DNA from: Diphasiastrum complanatum
Lineage: Eukaryota; Streptophyta; Lycopodiopsida; Lycopodiales; Lycopodiaceae
Direction of reading: 5' to 3'
NCBI GenBank assembly: GCA_029204225.1
Contig: CM055092.1
Span: 11,282,570 to 11,346,569, forward strand
Length of the DNA stretch: 64,000 nucleotides
Shown: piece by piece, positions 33,311 through 44,090 of the stretch
Numbering within the stretch: position 1 is the first letter of the stretch
How the letters are laid out: each line of letters opens with the position of its first letter
The notes under the pieces: generated by a model
Seen by the model: the letters and a program-made list of their open reading frames with translations, nothing else
What the model was told of the DNA's origin: nothing
The model's database searches: none
Position numbers and translations under genes: made by a program

Positions 33311-34860
33311 TCAACAACTTTGGCATCACCATTAAATTTTTTAATGGTAATTTTATCTGTATTCTCACAAACATTTATATGATTATGTTGATTAGGGTTC
33401 TTGTTTGTTGTTGAGTTTGTTCTTCAAACATCCATCATCGATCTAATACTCATTATTGTTTTGTGAAATTTGTTCACCCTTTTTGTTCATTACCCATGGT
33501 TCTCATTGGACTGAGGTCATTGTTGCAAGCATCTTGAGGACAATATTCCATTGTTTAATAAGGATTATGTGCTTGCAATGAAGATGACGACTTGTCTTGA
33601 TTTAACTTATCATAGCCAACCATTAAGGCCCTAAATTTATGCCATGAATACTCTATCTTGTTTTGTAGACAAAATAGAAAATAATTTGTTCCATTTTTTT
33701 TTTCTCATTTGTCGTCTTTGATCTGCTTCTCAATCTTCAACTCGCCATTTGCAATCGTTTCTTCCCATTTTCTTGGATAATATTCATGATTTCTATCCAT
33801 ATTTTGCAAGATTTGCATAATCACATAATGTGTTGATGGAACTATTTGATGTTCCATAACTTTAACCTGAATAGAAATTGCACCAAAAATTAAATTTTTT
33901 TGAGGATTAGTTTTATTTTTCCTTTCCTTCCATTGTTAAAACAAGTCTCTTTATGGATCAAACTTATATTGAGACTGAAGATGATCAATAGTATGATCCC
34001 ATAGAGAAAGTATCCATTCAATAACAACTGTTTGGTGCAAAATTGAATGGTGCAAAATTGATTTCTACATTGGCAATTATACATTGATGTTAATCATTCA
34101 TATTAAAGACTTATTGGTAAAATGTTTTATCAATATAGACAATGGATGAAAGTTTGTATTTTAGTACAAATCCAAGATAATTTTTTCAAACTCAATGAAA
34201 TAGATAAAAAGAGTTCTTTTTAACAGGTGCACATTGCTTGAATGTGACAAATTTGTTTTTGAGTTGTATCAACAATGAGGTTCTATCATTGGAGTATTCA
34301 ACATATGAAGACATCAACTCCATGATTCAACTTTGGAATATATCTAAATTAGTTTAAATTGATGTTTCAGCATGTTCGTGGAAAACTGTGGATATGATGC
34401 TTTTGATAAGATGTTCAATTTGAATTTTGGAGCAATAATTGACATGTAATGAGTCTACCCATGGATTTCTTTTTAGTGGGATTGATTTGTATTGGCCGAA
34501 TTTAAATGAAACTCTATCCAACTTTAAAGAAATATACTTTGGTCCATTATAATTTAGAGACATGCCTCAACTTACATCCAAGTTGCATTTCTAATAGCAG
34601 CTACCCTATGCGTAGCATTTACGTGTGATCAACAATTCATAACTACAAGTGTTGACTAGTCAGTTCTTGTTTTGCTAATTAAGTCAATTAAAAAATGTGA
34701 ATTGCTTAATATGGTAGAAGAGCCAAATGTGGTGCAAAAGCATGAATCCAAAGGAGTTGGATATCTAAGATGGCATGTTGTCGAAGAAGTAGATAAAAAC
34801 AACATAGTGGTAATAATATTTTTGCTTTTTTCATGCAGATTTGGGCTACCAGGAAAAAGA
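33311..34860. other. AT-rich intergenic or decayed repeat sequence
   Basis: No domain could be recognised on either strand. Confidence 0.45.
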
Positions 34861-34879
34861 AATATGTTATCTCATCAAT

Positions 34880-35159
34880 GTCAATAATCAGATAAGCAAC
34901 ATCAAACATTCACCATAAGCAATCACCAAAGAAGACGAAGGAAGAACACACACTCTCACTCAACACACTCTCTCACTGTATTGCATACTGAATGTAAAAT
35001 GTACAAATAAACCCTAAACCCTGATAGAGAGAGAAAATCTACGAGTAGACTAATAGACTAGTCTAATTATAGTTGGTAACAACTGTCAACATTAATGTAC
35101 ATCGTAAACAGTAACAATGAAGTCTATTATTGATTTTTAACACTCTCCCTCAATGATAA
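34880..35159 (-). repeat. 3' LTR and polypurine tract of a minus-strand copia element
   Basis: On the minus strand the tract ATCATTGAGGGAGAG (35157-35143) precedes TGTTAAAAATCAATAATAG at 35142. The LTR runs leftward through an AGGGTTTAGGGTTTATTTG leader-like stretch; its outer end is not determined. Confidence 0.65.
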
Positions 35160-35199
35160 AATTACATTCTTCTATTCCTAAAAGAGTACGAAACTTCTC

Positions 35200-36193
35200 A
35201 AATTTACATCTACCTAATGACTTAGTAAAAATATCTATCATTTAATCTTCAGATTTACAAAAAACAAGATCAATGGCTCCATCGAGAATTTTCTCTCGAA
35301 CAAAATGATAATCTATTTTGATGTGCTTGGTTCAAACATGGAGAACTGGATTTTTGACAAGGTGAATGCAACTTTGATTGTCGCAAGATGATATAGTAGT
35401 TGTATCCAATTGTGGTTGTCCTAAATCCACAAGTAATCTTCGTAATCATATCGCTTCTTGTGTAGCATTGTTGAGTGCTCGATATTCAGCTTCCGTCGAG
35501 GATAAGACTACTGTAGGTTGCTTTTTGCTGCTCCACGAAACTGCTCCATGAAACTGCAGCTGTACTACAACTGAATGTATGACCATTGGTAGATCTTTTA
35601 TCATCAATGTTACATGCCCAATCGGCATCTGTGTAACCTACCAACATTGGCACTTCAGGCAGATCATACTTCAAACCAAAATTCAATGTCCCTCGAATGT
35701 ATCTGAGAATACATTTAGCAGACTTACAGTGTGCTTGACTAGGATCTTCCATAAATTGACTAATAACACCAACATCATAAGAAATATTAGGTCGAGTGTG
35801 TGTCAAATAAATCAAACTACCCACCAACTGTCTATATAAATAAGCATCCACTTTCTCATATTCATCATATGCAGTAAGCTTCGTGTTGACATCCATAGGT
35901 GCACTCAAAGGCTTACAATCCTGCATATTGAGCTTATAGAGCAAATCTCGGGCATATTTGTTTTGTGTAAGAAAGACAACGTCTTTCTTTTGCCATACTT
36001 CAATGCCAAGACAATAGTGCATCAATCCTAGATCACTCATGTCAAAATCATGGAAAAGATCTGATTTGATTTTATCAATTAACCTCTCATTACTTCTTGT
36101 AATAATCAAATCAACCACGTACAAGACAATGAATACTATATCTGAATCTTGTCTTAGAATGTATAAATTAGGATCAACATCACTCTTTACCAT
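35200..36193 (-). pseudogene. Copia reverse transcriptase and RNase H, minus strand
   Basis: The frame runs from within RT: DVDPNLYILRQDSDIVFIVL with YVVDL where YVDDL is expected, then LGLMHYCLGIEVWQKKDVVF, LVGSLIYLTHTRPNISYDVG, KCILRYIRGTLNFGLKYDL, VGYTDADWACNIDDKRSTNG, AVSWSSKKQPTVVLSSTEAE and, after a stop, CIHLVKNPVLHV and IDYHFVREKILDGAIDLVFC. A short duplication around 35530-35560 (CTCCACGAAACTGCTCCATGAAACTGC) breaks the frame. It leads into the PPT and LTR to the left. Confidence 0.8.
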
Positions 36194-36199
36194 TTAGAG

Positions 36200-36830
36200 A
36201 TGGTGCTAAAAATTATCTAATGTCTACAATGTTGTTTTTTACATGAAAGATAGCTGATGAATACTCCTAGAGTGAAATCTAGGGTTAGACGATAAGGCAA
36301 TTGCACTCAAACTAACACAGAATATGATAGCAGGGCTGTATTGATTCAAACTAATGTCTGACAGTAAATTTCTCAACCAAAACGCTTCTTTAATAGATTG
36401 AGAAGCAGCAATGTATTCCTCGTGTCTTTCGGAATCTACGCATAGGCGATGCATTCAAACACTCATAGGTTCTTCACAGAAGGCTTAAAGCCTGTGCACA
36501 CCTCATGGGGTGTTCTACCTAAGAGGGCCTTGGTTGAACATCTGTTCTGGACGTAAGCTGCAGTGGAGATAGCTTCGGCCCAAAAGCTCTTGGGTAATGA
36601 TGCATGCGCCAGCATACATTTAGCTGATTCAACCATGGTATGATTCTTCCTCTTGGCCAAGCCCTGAGGAGAATAAAGAGTGCTAACTGCTACTCAATGC
36701 CTTGGCTTTGGCAGTACTCCTTAAATTCGGTAGAAATGTACTCTCCACTATTGTCAAACCTCAGGGCTTTGATCGTCCTTCCATTTCTTTTTTTGCATGT
36801 GCTTGACTAGAGGCAGAAAAGCAATGAATT
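36200..36830 (-). pseudogene. Internally deleted copia fragment: integrase joined to RNase H
   Basis: On the minus strand, integrase text (AKRKNHTMVESAKCMLAHAS, LPKSFWAEAISTAAYVQNRC, RTPHEVCTGFKPSVKNL) is followed within 50 bp by RNase H text (HEEYIAASQSIKEAFWLRNL). Linker and reverse transcriptase, over 1 kb in an intact element, are missing. Confidence 0.7.
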
Positions 36831-36833
36831 AAT

Positions 36834-39110
36834 CTATACAAGTATCCATGCCTCTTTCCGAGTGCAGGATCTTGGTCTTGTCGAGCTTCTGGGAGATCCT
36901 CTTGGAACAGCTATGCCTTTGCCCTTGTCTGCTCTGCTCAGTCTGGAACCATCTTGGTTTACAGGAACTACGGCGGCAGGTTGCCTCTCGAATCTTTCTT
37001 CATCTGATTCATTGCTCAAATGGGAGACGACTCGAAAATCTTCGTTTTCGTATTCGTCCTTTGCTCCCTCTGACGTTGGCGGCAGGTCATAGTACTGTTT
37101 CCAGAACTTCATAGCTAACAGGGTCTTTATTGGCCATTGTCCTACTCTCATCAAATTTGATATCCCTCACTGTTTTCACAGTGTTCGTGTCTGGTATGTA
37201 GATTCTGTACTATGACAAATTACTGTCATAACCTACTAGAAATCCTTGTTCGGTTTTCTCATCAAGCTTCTTGCGAAGCTTATCAGGAATATGTGCATAT
37301 GCTGCACAGCCAAATATTCTGATGTGAGATAGCTTGGGCTTTCTACCCCACCATAGCTGATGTGGTGTCATGTGAGGAACACCAGATTTACCTGTCCTAT
37401 TCTGGATGTATGCGGCTGTAGCTACTTCTTCAACCCACAGTGCCCTTGGAGCCTTCAAGTATGCCAGCATGCATCTGGCTGCTTCCATCAAGGTCCTGTT
37501 CTTTCGTTCAGCAACACCATTGTGTTGCGGTGTGTAGGCTGCAGTTCTTTTGTGAATGATGTTACGATCATTGCAGAAGTCAGTGAAGCAATTCGAGATA
37601 TATTTGCCACCTCAATCTGTTCTGATCTGCTTCGCCTTGCTGCCTGTGCATCTCTCAGTCCAATTCACATATTCTGTGATTTTATCAAGTGCTTCAGATT
37701 TATTCTGAATAAAATACACTCTGGCAAACTTGCTATAATCATCAATAAAGGTTATATAGTATTTTGAACCTCCTACTGAGATCACATTGAATGGACCGTA
37801 GATGTCAGAGTGCACCAGCTCCAGAATCTTTGTCGTTTTGTAGGAGTCTTTGACGAATGATGTGCGTGACATCTTGCCTTTCAAACATGCATCACAGTTG
37901 GTCGAACTAGTTGCATTCAAGATGCTGACCCTTGTTATTGCTCCATGATGACTTGCTTGGTAGAGTGCCATTGAGTTCATGTGGCAGAGTCTTCTGTGCC
38001 ACAAAGTGTCTTGCGAGTTGTCATGGGTCTGATGTATTTGATCTTCGGTAGGCGCACCTTTAGATGATATAGGTTGCCCTTCCTTCTGCCTTGAGTAATG
38101 AGAGTGCTGGTGCTAGCATCAACCACGTTGCATGCTTCGTTAGAAAACGTCACACACATCCCTGCATCTGTTATTCTTGCTACAGATAGCAAGTCTTGTT
38201 GCAAACTTGGCACAAACAGAATGTCTTCGAGTCATCTGTCTCTACCGTTGGTGTTGAGCCAGAGTGAACCAATACCATTCACTTGATGTCTGGATCCATC
38301 TCCAAGAACTATTAATCTTGAGGGATCTGCACTTCTGAAATCAGACATGACTCGTCTTGATGTCACGAAGTGCGAGGTGGCTCTTGCTCGTGCGTGTCAG
38401 AGGTTGATGCTGCACACATCTTCACAGATGTAGGCGGTCGAACAATTTTTGTTCGTTCTTTCTTTGCCCACCTTCGAGCTCTCGGGAACCTCGACATAGG
38501 AAGAACTATTATCGTTCCCCTGTCTGTTCTGTGCTGATCTATTTCTTGGATTCTAGTCCTCTTGTAGGAGCAGCAAAATTACTCTAGATAGAGTGAGGTG
38601 CTCCTAGATAGAAATTGCCATTACCCATTTTTTGTAGGCTTCAAGTAGACTCGGTAATAGAGTCATGAATCTTTTATGATTGAGCTTGTTGCAGTCATCT
38701 ACTCCATAAGATTTTTGAAAGTGTTGAGGTGGTTGAAAACACTATCTACGTCAAACATTATGAGGGTGAAGAATTTCTCTCTTAGATGAAGCTTGGATGT
38801 AATGTCTCTAATGTCATAGAGAGTTGCTAGGATGTCCCATGAATCCTTAGTTGTCTAAGCAGCACATATGTGGCTGATCTGAGTGTCCTTGATATTGAGG
38901 GTGATCATGACAAATGTTTTGCCATTTCCCAGTCTCCACTTGGTAATGACGGCTGTATCACCTTCTGATTTGAGCTCTATGCCATCAACGATGTCCCACA
39001 GTTCTTTGGCTAGAAGTATAACCTTCATCTTGAATTTCCAAAGATGGTAGTTATCTCCATCGAGTTTGTCAATGAGAGATGAACTAGATGATGGATCCAT
39101 TCTGGTTCAA
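36834..39110 (-). pseudogene. Copia gag, protease and integrase, minus strand
   Basis: Gag starts at 39100: MDPSSSSSLIDKLDGDNYHL, WKFKMKVILLAKELWDIVDG, with an early stop near 38855 and further breaks. A zinc knuckle was not found, and the protease is badly broken. GAG-pre-integrase reads LLSVARITDAGMCVTFSNEA and LWHRRLCHMNSMALYQASHH. The integrase core reads LVHSDIYGPFNVISVGGSKY, ITFIDDYSKFARVYFIQNKS, YTPQHNGVAERKNRT, then RTGKSGVPHMTPHQLWWGRK and IRIFGCAAYAHIPDKLRKKL. A linker (36834-37154) leads to the junction with another copia fragment. Confidence 0.85.
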
Positions 39111-39230
39111 CGAGATCGTTGGTAGAAACAATGCCTGTCAGAATATTGTTGGCTGAGCGTTTGCTAGAAAGACGTCTTGATAGAAACAAGACTAATAATC
39201 CGCAATAGAAATGCAGATTACTAAAATGTC

Positions 39231-39640
39231 TGCTCTTATACCATGTCGTAAAATCGCATGTGGGCGTGAGTGACAACGGAAGCTCGAGGATTGAGCGGCA
39301 TGCAGGAATGGAAACACAACAGTTAGCAGCAGAATTATTCAAGTAGAAGAATTCATACAGAATGCACAAATGAACGACACAGTAGTGAGACAAAAATTGC
39401 ACTCTGATAAATATCAACAATGAGTAAAATAGCTTGAAGTAATAACTTCAGCTTGCTGAGCATGATAATACTGGCTACAGAAAAAAAAATTCTGATTGAA
39501 AGGAGAAATTCAATTAACTCCAATCAACACTTACATAGCTTGAATCAGCTAATATATAGATTTACAAGTGTTGAGGAACAAAATATCTTACAAGCCTTTA
39601 CGCTATTTATGCTAGTCTTTGCATATGTACAAAGTTGATA
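39231..39640 (-). repeat. Primer-binding site and 5' LTR of the minus-strand copia element
   Basis: On the minus strand TGGTATAAGAGCA (39243-39231) follows ATTTTACGACA, fixing the inner LTR end at 39244. The LTR extends right to about 39640 and contains a TATA-like CTATATATTAG near 39560. The outer end is approximate and its 3' partner is not identified. Confidence 0.65.
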
Positions 39641-39754
39641 ATCGCCAACCACCTTTGGGATATTTGGTTGTCCAGTTGTTTTAGGGTTGTTGATAAGTTG
39701 GCGACATCGGTCAACCAATGTAGCAAAAACACGAAAAAGCCAAAAAACCCGAAG

Positions 39755-40195
39755 GTGCCCTTAGACTGAAGGTTTGTAGCTCCTGAAGGTGCCCTTACAC
39801 TAAAGGTATGTAAATCCCTAAGGCGCCCTTAGATTCAAGGCAGCAAAAAAGGAGAAGAAGCCGAAAAGTGCCTTACACTGAAGGCAAAGAAGAAGGTGAA
39901 GGTGTCTTAAACTAAAAGGCAGTGAAGAAGGCGAAGGTGTCTTAGATTAAAGGTAGCGAAAAAGGCGAAAAAGGAGAAGGTGCCTTAAAAATGATTTCTA
40001 AGGCATTCTGGCTACTTGGCCAGTGTGTCACATTTTTCGTGAAGGGAAAAAGACGAAGAAGACGAAAAAGCAAAAGGTGCCTTAAGAATGGTTTCTAAGG
40101 CATTCTAGCTACTTGGCCAGTGTGTCGCATTTTTCGCTAAGGAGCGAAAAAGACGAAGAAGGAGAAGGTGCCTTAAATGATTTCTAAGGCACAAG
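39755..40195 (+). repeat. Degenerate tandem repeat with hairpin-forming units
   Basis: Units built on AAGGTGCCTTA...AAGGC recur about every 35-50 bp from 39755. From 39968 two longer copies of about 95 bp (39968-40040, 40064-40136) and a third partial one (40156-40192) each contain TGCCTTA...TAAGGCA, 7-bp arms with an 8-11-nt loop (39981/39999, 40078/40096, 40169/40185). Spacers are rich in GAAAAAGACGAAGAA. Confidence 0.8.
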
Positions 40196-41015
40196 AAATT
40201 TCAAGGGAAAAATGTGAAGGTCCGAAAATATGTTGTCGGCCTTCGATTTTTCAGGATGCTCATTACTTGAACGATTTGTTTAAGACTGAGCTTAAGAAAT
40301 CTAACAGTTTATCCATGTACATCCTAGAATATCATAGAAAAATTGAAAATAGCATTCTACCTGCTCTCGAAGAGCACATGAATAAATTAGATGTTGTTTT
40401 ATATTCACTGAATGAATCTAAGTTCCAGTGTTATTTCTATCACTTCTGACAACCTACCTTATTTTCGTGATCTGTGGACAGTATACACAGATTGGAAAAT
40501 CAATTACTCTCAATACCTAAAGGAAGTAAAAGAACAAAATCTCCTTCGATCCATAAATCCCTTTACTGAGCCTTATGATACATAAAATTATTTCCTATGC
40601 CCTCTTATCAACCCGACATTTGTACATAATGAACATCTTTCCCCAATATACTTATGAAACCTTATCCCTCATTGTATCATCTGTTAAAATGTCTGAAATA
40701 TTCACTGAAGCAAGTTGGTATGATCACCTTGTGAATAATACTTTGATCAATGTGCCAATTGGTCCACTGGGAAACAAGGGAGTAGGTGGATATTCAGATC
40801 TTGCAGTCAATGAAGACTACCTCAGATGAAATGATTTTTTGAGGACAGGTGGAAAAATAGTGGACCAAACCAATGAAGAAAGTGTTGCCAGAGCTAAAGT
40901 AGTCTTTCTGAGGAAACTAGTTATCGAAAGCAAGCCAGGAAGACAGAGATGTTTGTTTGCGAGGCGGTTCACAATTGAGGAAGGGGATATGTGGAGGCAT
41001 ACATTGCCCACATGA
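40177..41015 (+). pseudogene. Unrecognised broken frames, probably 5' part of a gypsy-like element
   Basis: Successive frames read YLNDLFKTELKKSNSLSMYI, SLIVSSVKMSEIFTEASWYD and EESVARAKVVFLRKLVIESK, all on the + strand with stops between. No family recognised; position upstream of retroviral-type proteases suggests a decayed gag region. Confidence 0.3.
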
Positions 41016-42079
41016 TCCAATTATCTCTTACATAGTGACAATTTTTTATTTTTTGTACCATGTATATATGCAATAAGGCCTAAATACATGTTAAGGCTTA
41101 TAGCAACTTTAGAATTTTATTTTTTCCAGAATAGTTGTAGAACGACTCATAGCTCTTAGACAACCGATTTTTTACTGTTGGTAAGTGACACCTTAGCCTT
41201 TTGCGCACCTCTATATTGAGCGACCCTGTCTCATTGTACTTACACAAATCATTGATCATCAATAGAGAAGAGGAAAGCATTCTACTAAGCCTTGGCTATT
41301 GCTTTTCTTTGCATGTTGTTGCATTATATCTTATCGTTGATCCAACACACTCTGAGAATCATTGCAATTAACTTTGGTGACTGATTGTTTTTGGCACAGT
41401 TATCATTCTATACCGAATTTCAGTTTCATACTTGGATTTACAGGTTAACGTCTGAACAGGGACCATTCTAATCAATTGGTATGCAGGGAACAATTTCGTA
41501 GCTGAAGTACAATCATAAATCAAAACATGGCATTCACTTTTTGAAGGAGTACAATGTACTCAAATAAAGAACTTGTTTGTTGATCTAGTTTTTTTGCTAA
41601 TGAGTGATAAAGCACTGATTTTCTGTATTCATTGAGAAGGATCAAACGGCCTAATGCCTTGTGGAACCTGTGTGCTTGTCTCTGTAAGAAAGGTTGCTTA
41701 CTATTTATCTTGTTGTCTGGAAGATAAAGTACTCTTTTCATTCTGAATCCTTGACCAAATCATTTCACATTGGTGTTACTGAATGCCAATCTAAACCAAT
41801 ATCTTTGGATAAATAGCCTTTCCATTGTGGTATTCAACTCTAAATATTACATACTTTCTATCCGATATTATCCATTTTACACTTATAATCCAAAAGATAA
41901 GATTTATCTCTTTCTGGAGGAACGATATACCTTTTATACTACACATTCTTACCATTATTGTGGAAATCTATAATGACTAGGCTACCACATAACTTGGCGA
42001 TGTTGCCGAGGAGAGGAATCTTGTCTTTTGTGATTTTTAAGTGTACCAAGTCTTCCATGAATCTTTGTTCATGTAATGT
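41016..42079. other. Non-coding sequence inside the gypsy-like region
   Basis: No domain recognised on either strand. Confidence 0.4.
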
Positions 42080-42499
42080 ATGCACAAGGATCAATCGGAC
42101 GTAACCATTGAACAAAACTGGGTAGAATGGAAAAAGAAGTTAGAAGCTTATAGGAAAGCCCAAGATCAGTATCTTGAAAGTTTACAAAATTCACCTATAA
42201 GAGTCAAATTAAGCCCACAAGCATTTAATAACTTTTATAATGCCTTTGTATCATTTGTAAATTTCTTTGAGGAGAAGCTTGCTAATTTGCCAAATCCTTC
42301 AGATACATCGGAATCTACATCTTCTGACCTAGAGCCAGAATCTAGTTCTGAATCAAAACCATCTACACCATCCGAATCTAGTTTTGAACCGGAGCCAGAA
42401 CCACCACCGGATAACATGGCTATAAGAAGGATGCACCTACACTTCGGAAAAAGAAGAAAAGTAAGAAAGCAAAAAATCTGCAAAAAATGCTATGAATAA
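42080..42499 (+). pseudogene. Acidic, Ser/Glu/Pro-rich frame (gag-like)
   Basis: 139 codons: EQNWVEWKKKLEAYRKAQDQ, a central NNFYNAFVSFVNFFEEKL and a tail rich in SESTSSDLEPES and EPEPEPPP. The basic end has CKKC but no full zinc knuckle. A gag role is inferred only from the proteases downstream. Confidence 0.35.
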
Positions 42500-42639
42500 A
42501 AACCCAAAATACAGAATAGACCGCGGAGAATTCTGACAGGAAGGATCTAAACTATGACCGGTCTGATGAAAATTATTATGAAGCAAATATTAGTTCAGAA
42601 GCCAAAAAAACTTCTTGAAGAAGAACTAACATTAAGAAA

Positions 42640-44090
42640 GTTACATTTGTAGACCCAATAATAAGCTTAGAAATACCTAGAGATCCATCACCGCCAAAGC
42701 ATTGTTCTTATGATATAGTGGAGGGCTTTACTTCTAGAATGCCAAACATAATGTTCAAGCAGATGTAAGAAGATAACCAATACTATAAAAAAGAAATCAA
42801 GCAGTCTTTATTGAAAAAGAAACGAAGGAAAGCTTGTCACCGGTAGCTTTAGGATTGGTAAATTTTGGTGATGAATTCCATCCGAAAATTCAAATAATTA
42901 TCAATGGATGCTTTTTAGATAAGGTACCCACAGACTTGGAGTCAAGTGTAAACATCATGACTCAAGAGGTTGCGTATGAACTAGGCATCCACCATCTAAT
43001 ATCACCCACACTTAGGCACCTCCAATTGGTAGATGCAACTCGTCCTGCAAAGTGTTGTTAGGAAGACCATGGTTGTACCAAGCCAATGTAATAACGCATT
43101 GGAGGAAGAAGGAAATTACCTTTTGAGACCAAATGGCTATGTCGGAAGGAAAAAGTAAAAAAAATATTACTATATCTTGGAGGAAAGATAAGTATGAGAG
43201 CGAAACGCCAACTCCATCTTCAAGTTATACTTCGGAGGACGAAGATTTTCCTTTTGCAAGGGTTGAGAAAGGGGGTGAGCTTATAAAAGCATCAATACCC
43301 TCATATAATAATAGAATAGAGTATGTAGATAGAGGAGACTATGAAGTTCCTAAAATTAGCACAATTATAGGCAGTTATGCTATTAACAATATACTAGTGG
43401 ATTCAGGATCAAGTATAAATTTGATGACCGAAAACATGGCCAAAGAAGTAGGACTAGGAGATCAGATTCAACCCACTAGCCATGACATACAGTTAGCTTA
43501 TTCATCTCACTAGACTCCAGTAAGGGAATTGAGGCATATTAGTGTAAACATAGAAATAGAAACTTTCATCATGAATTGCTTTGTTATAAACCCCGTTGGT
43601 AAGCCATTGTATTCGATATTGTTTGGTATGCCAGGCTGATGCCATTAAAATTGGGCTACAAAGGATACATTTTTTCCAGGTATACAAAAGGTCAACCCAT
43701 TAGGAGGTCATTTCATAAAATGGAATGAGGAAGTAGAGAAATTTATTGAATCTCAAGTAAATTTCATAGAATGACATGAAGTGGATGAAGAAGATGAGAA
43801 AGAGCCTCCAATATTAGAATCAAGGGAAGTTCTGGATGGAACCCAAGCGAGTCTGACAGAGGGTATGATAGATAAAAATGACTATGAAGCCATAGAAATT
43901 AGTAAAGATAGAACCTTGAATTTGTGCATACACCAGTCTGAGCAAGAACGAGAGGAGTATGTACAACTTCCTTAGAAATTTCAAAATGTGTTTGCATGGT
44001 CGATGGATGATCTGACCGGAATATGGGAAGAGTATAGGATAGATTTAATCTAGGGTGCCTTACCAACAAGCACGATCTACCCAAGATGAC
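42640..44090 (+). pseudogene. Gypsy-like Pol start with two retropepsin domains
   Basis: First protease: GLVNFGDEFHPKIQIIINGC, then VPTDLESSVNIMTQEVAYEL, where DTGSS would be expected, ending in LGRPWLYQANVITHW-like sequence near 43065. Second protease, about 500 bp on: STIIGSYAINNILVDSGSSI, NLMTENMAKEVGL, with intact DSGSS, ending near ILFGMPG. A linker reaches FQNVFAWSMDDLTGI near 43980, the usual entry to gypsy RT, and coding ends at about 44070. Stops and shifts separate the parts. Confidence 0.6.

Noticed and set aside
39755-40195. CRISPR-like array
   Set aside because: Units vary in length, have no unique spacers of constant size, and the context is a plant nuclear TE region.
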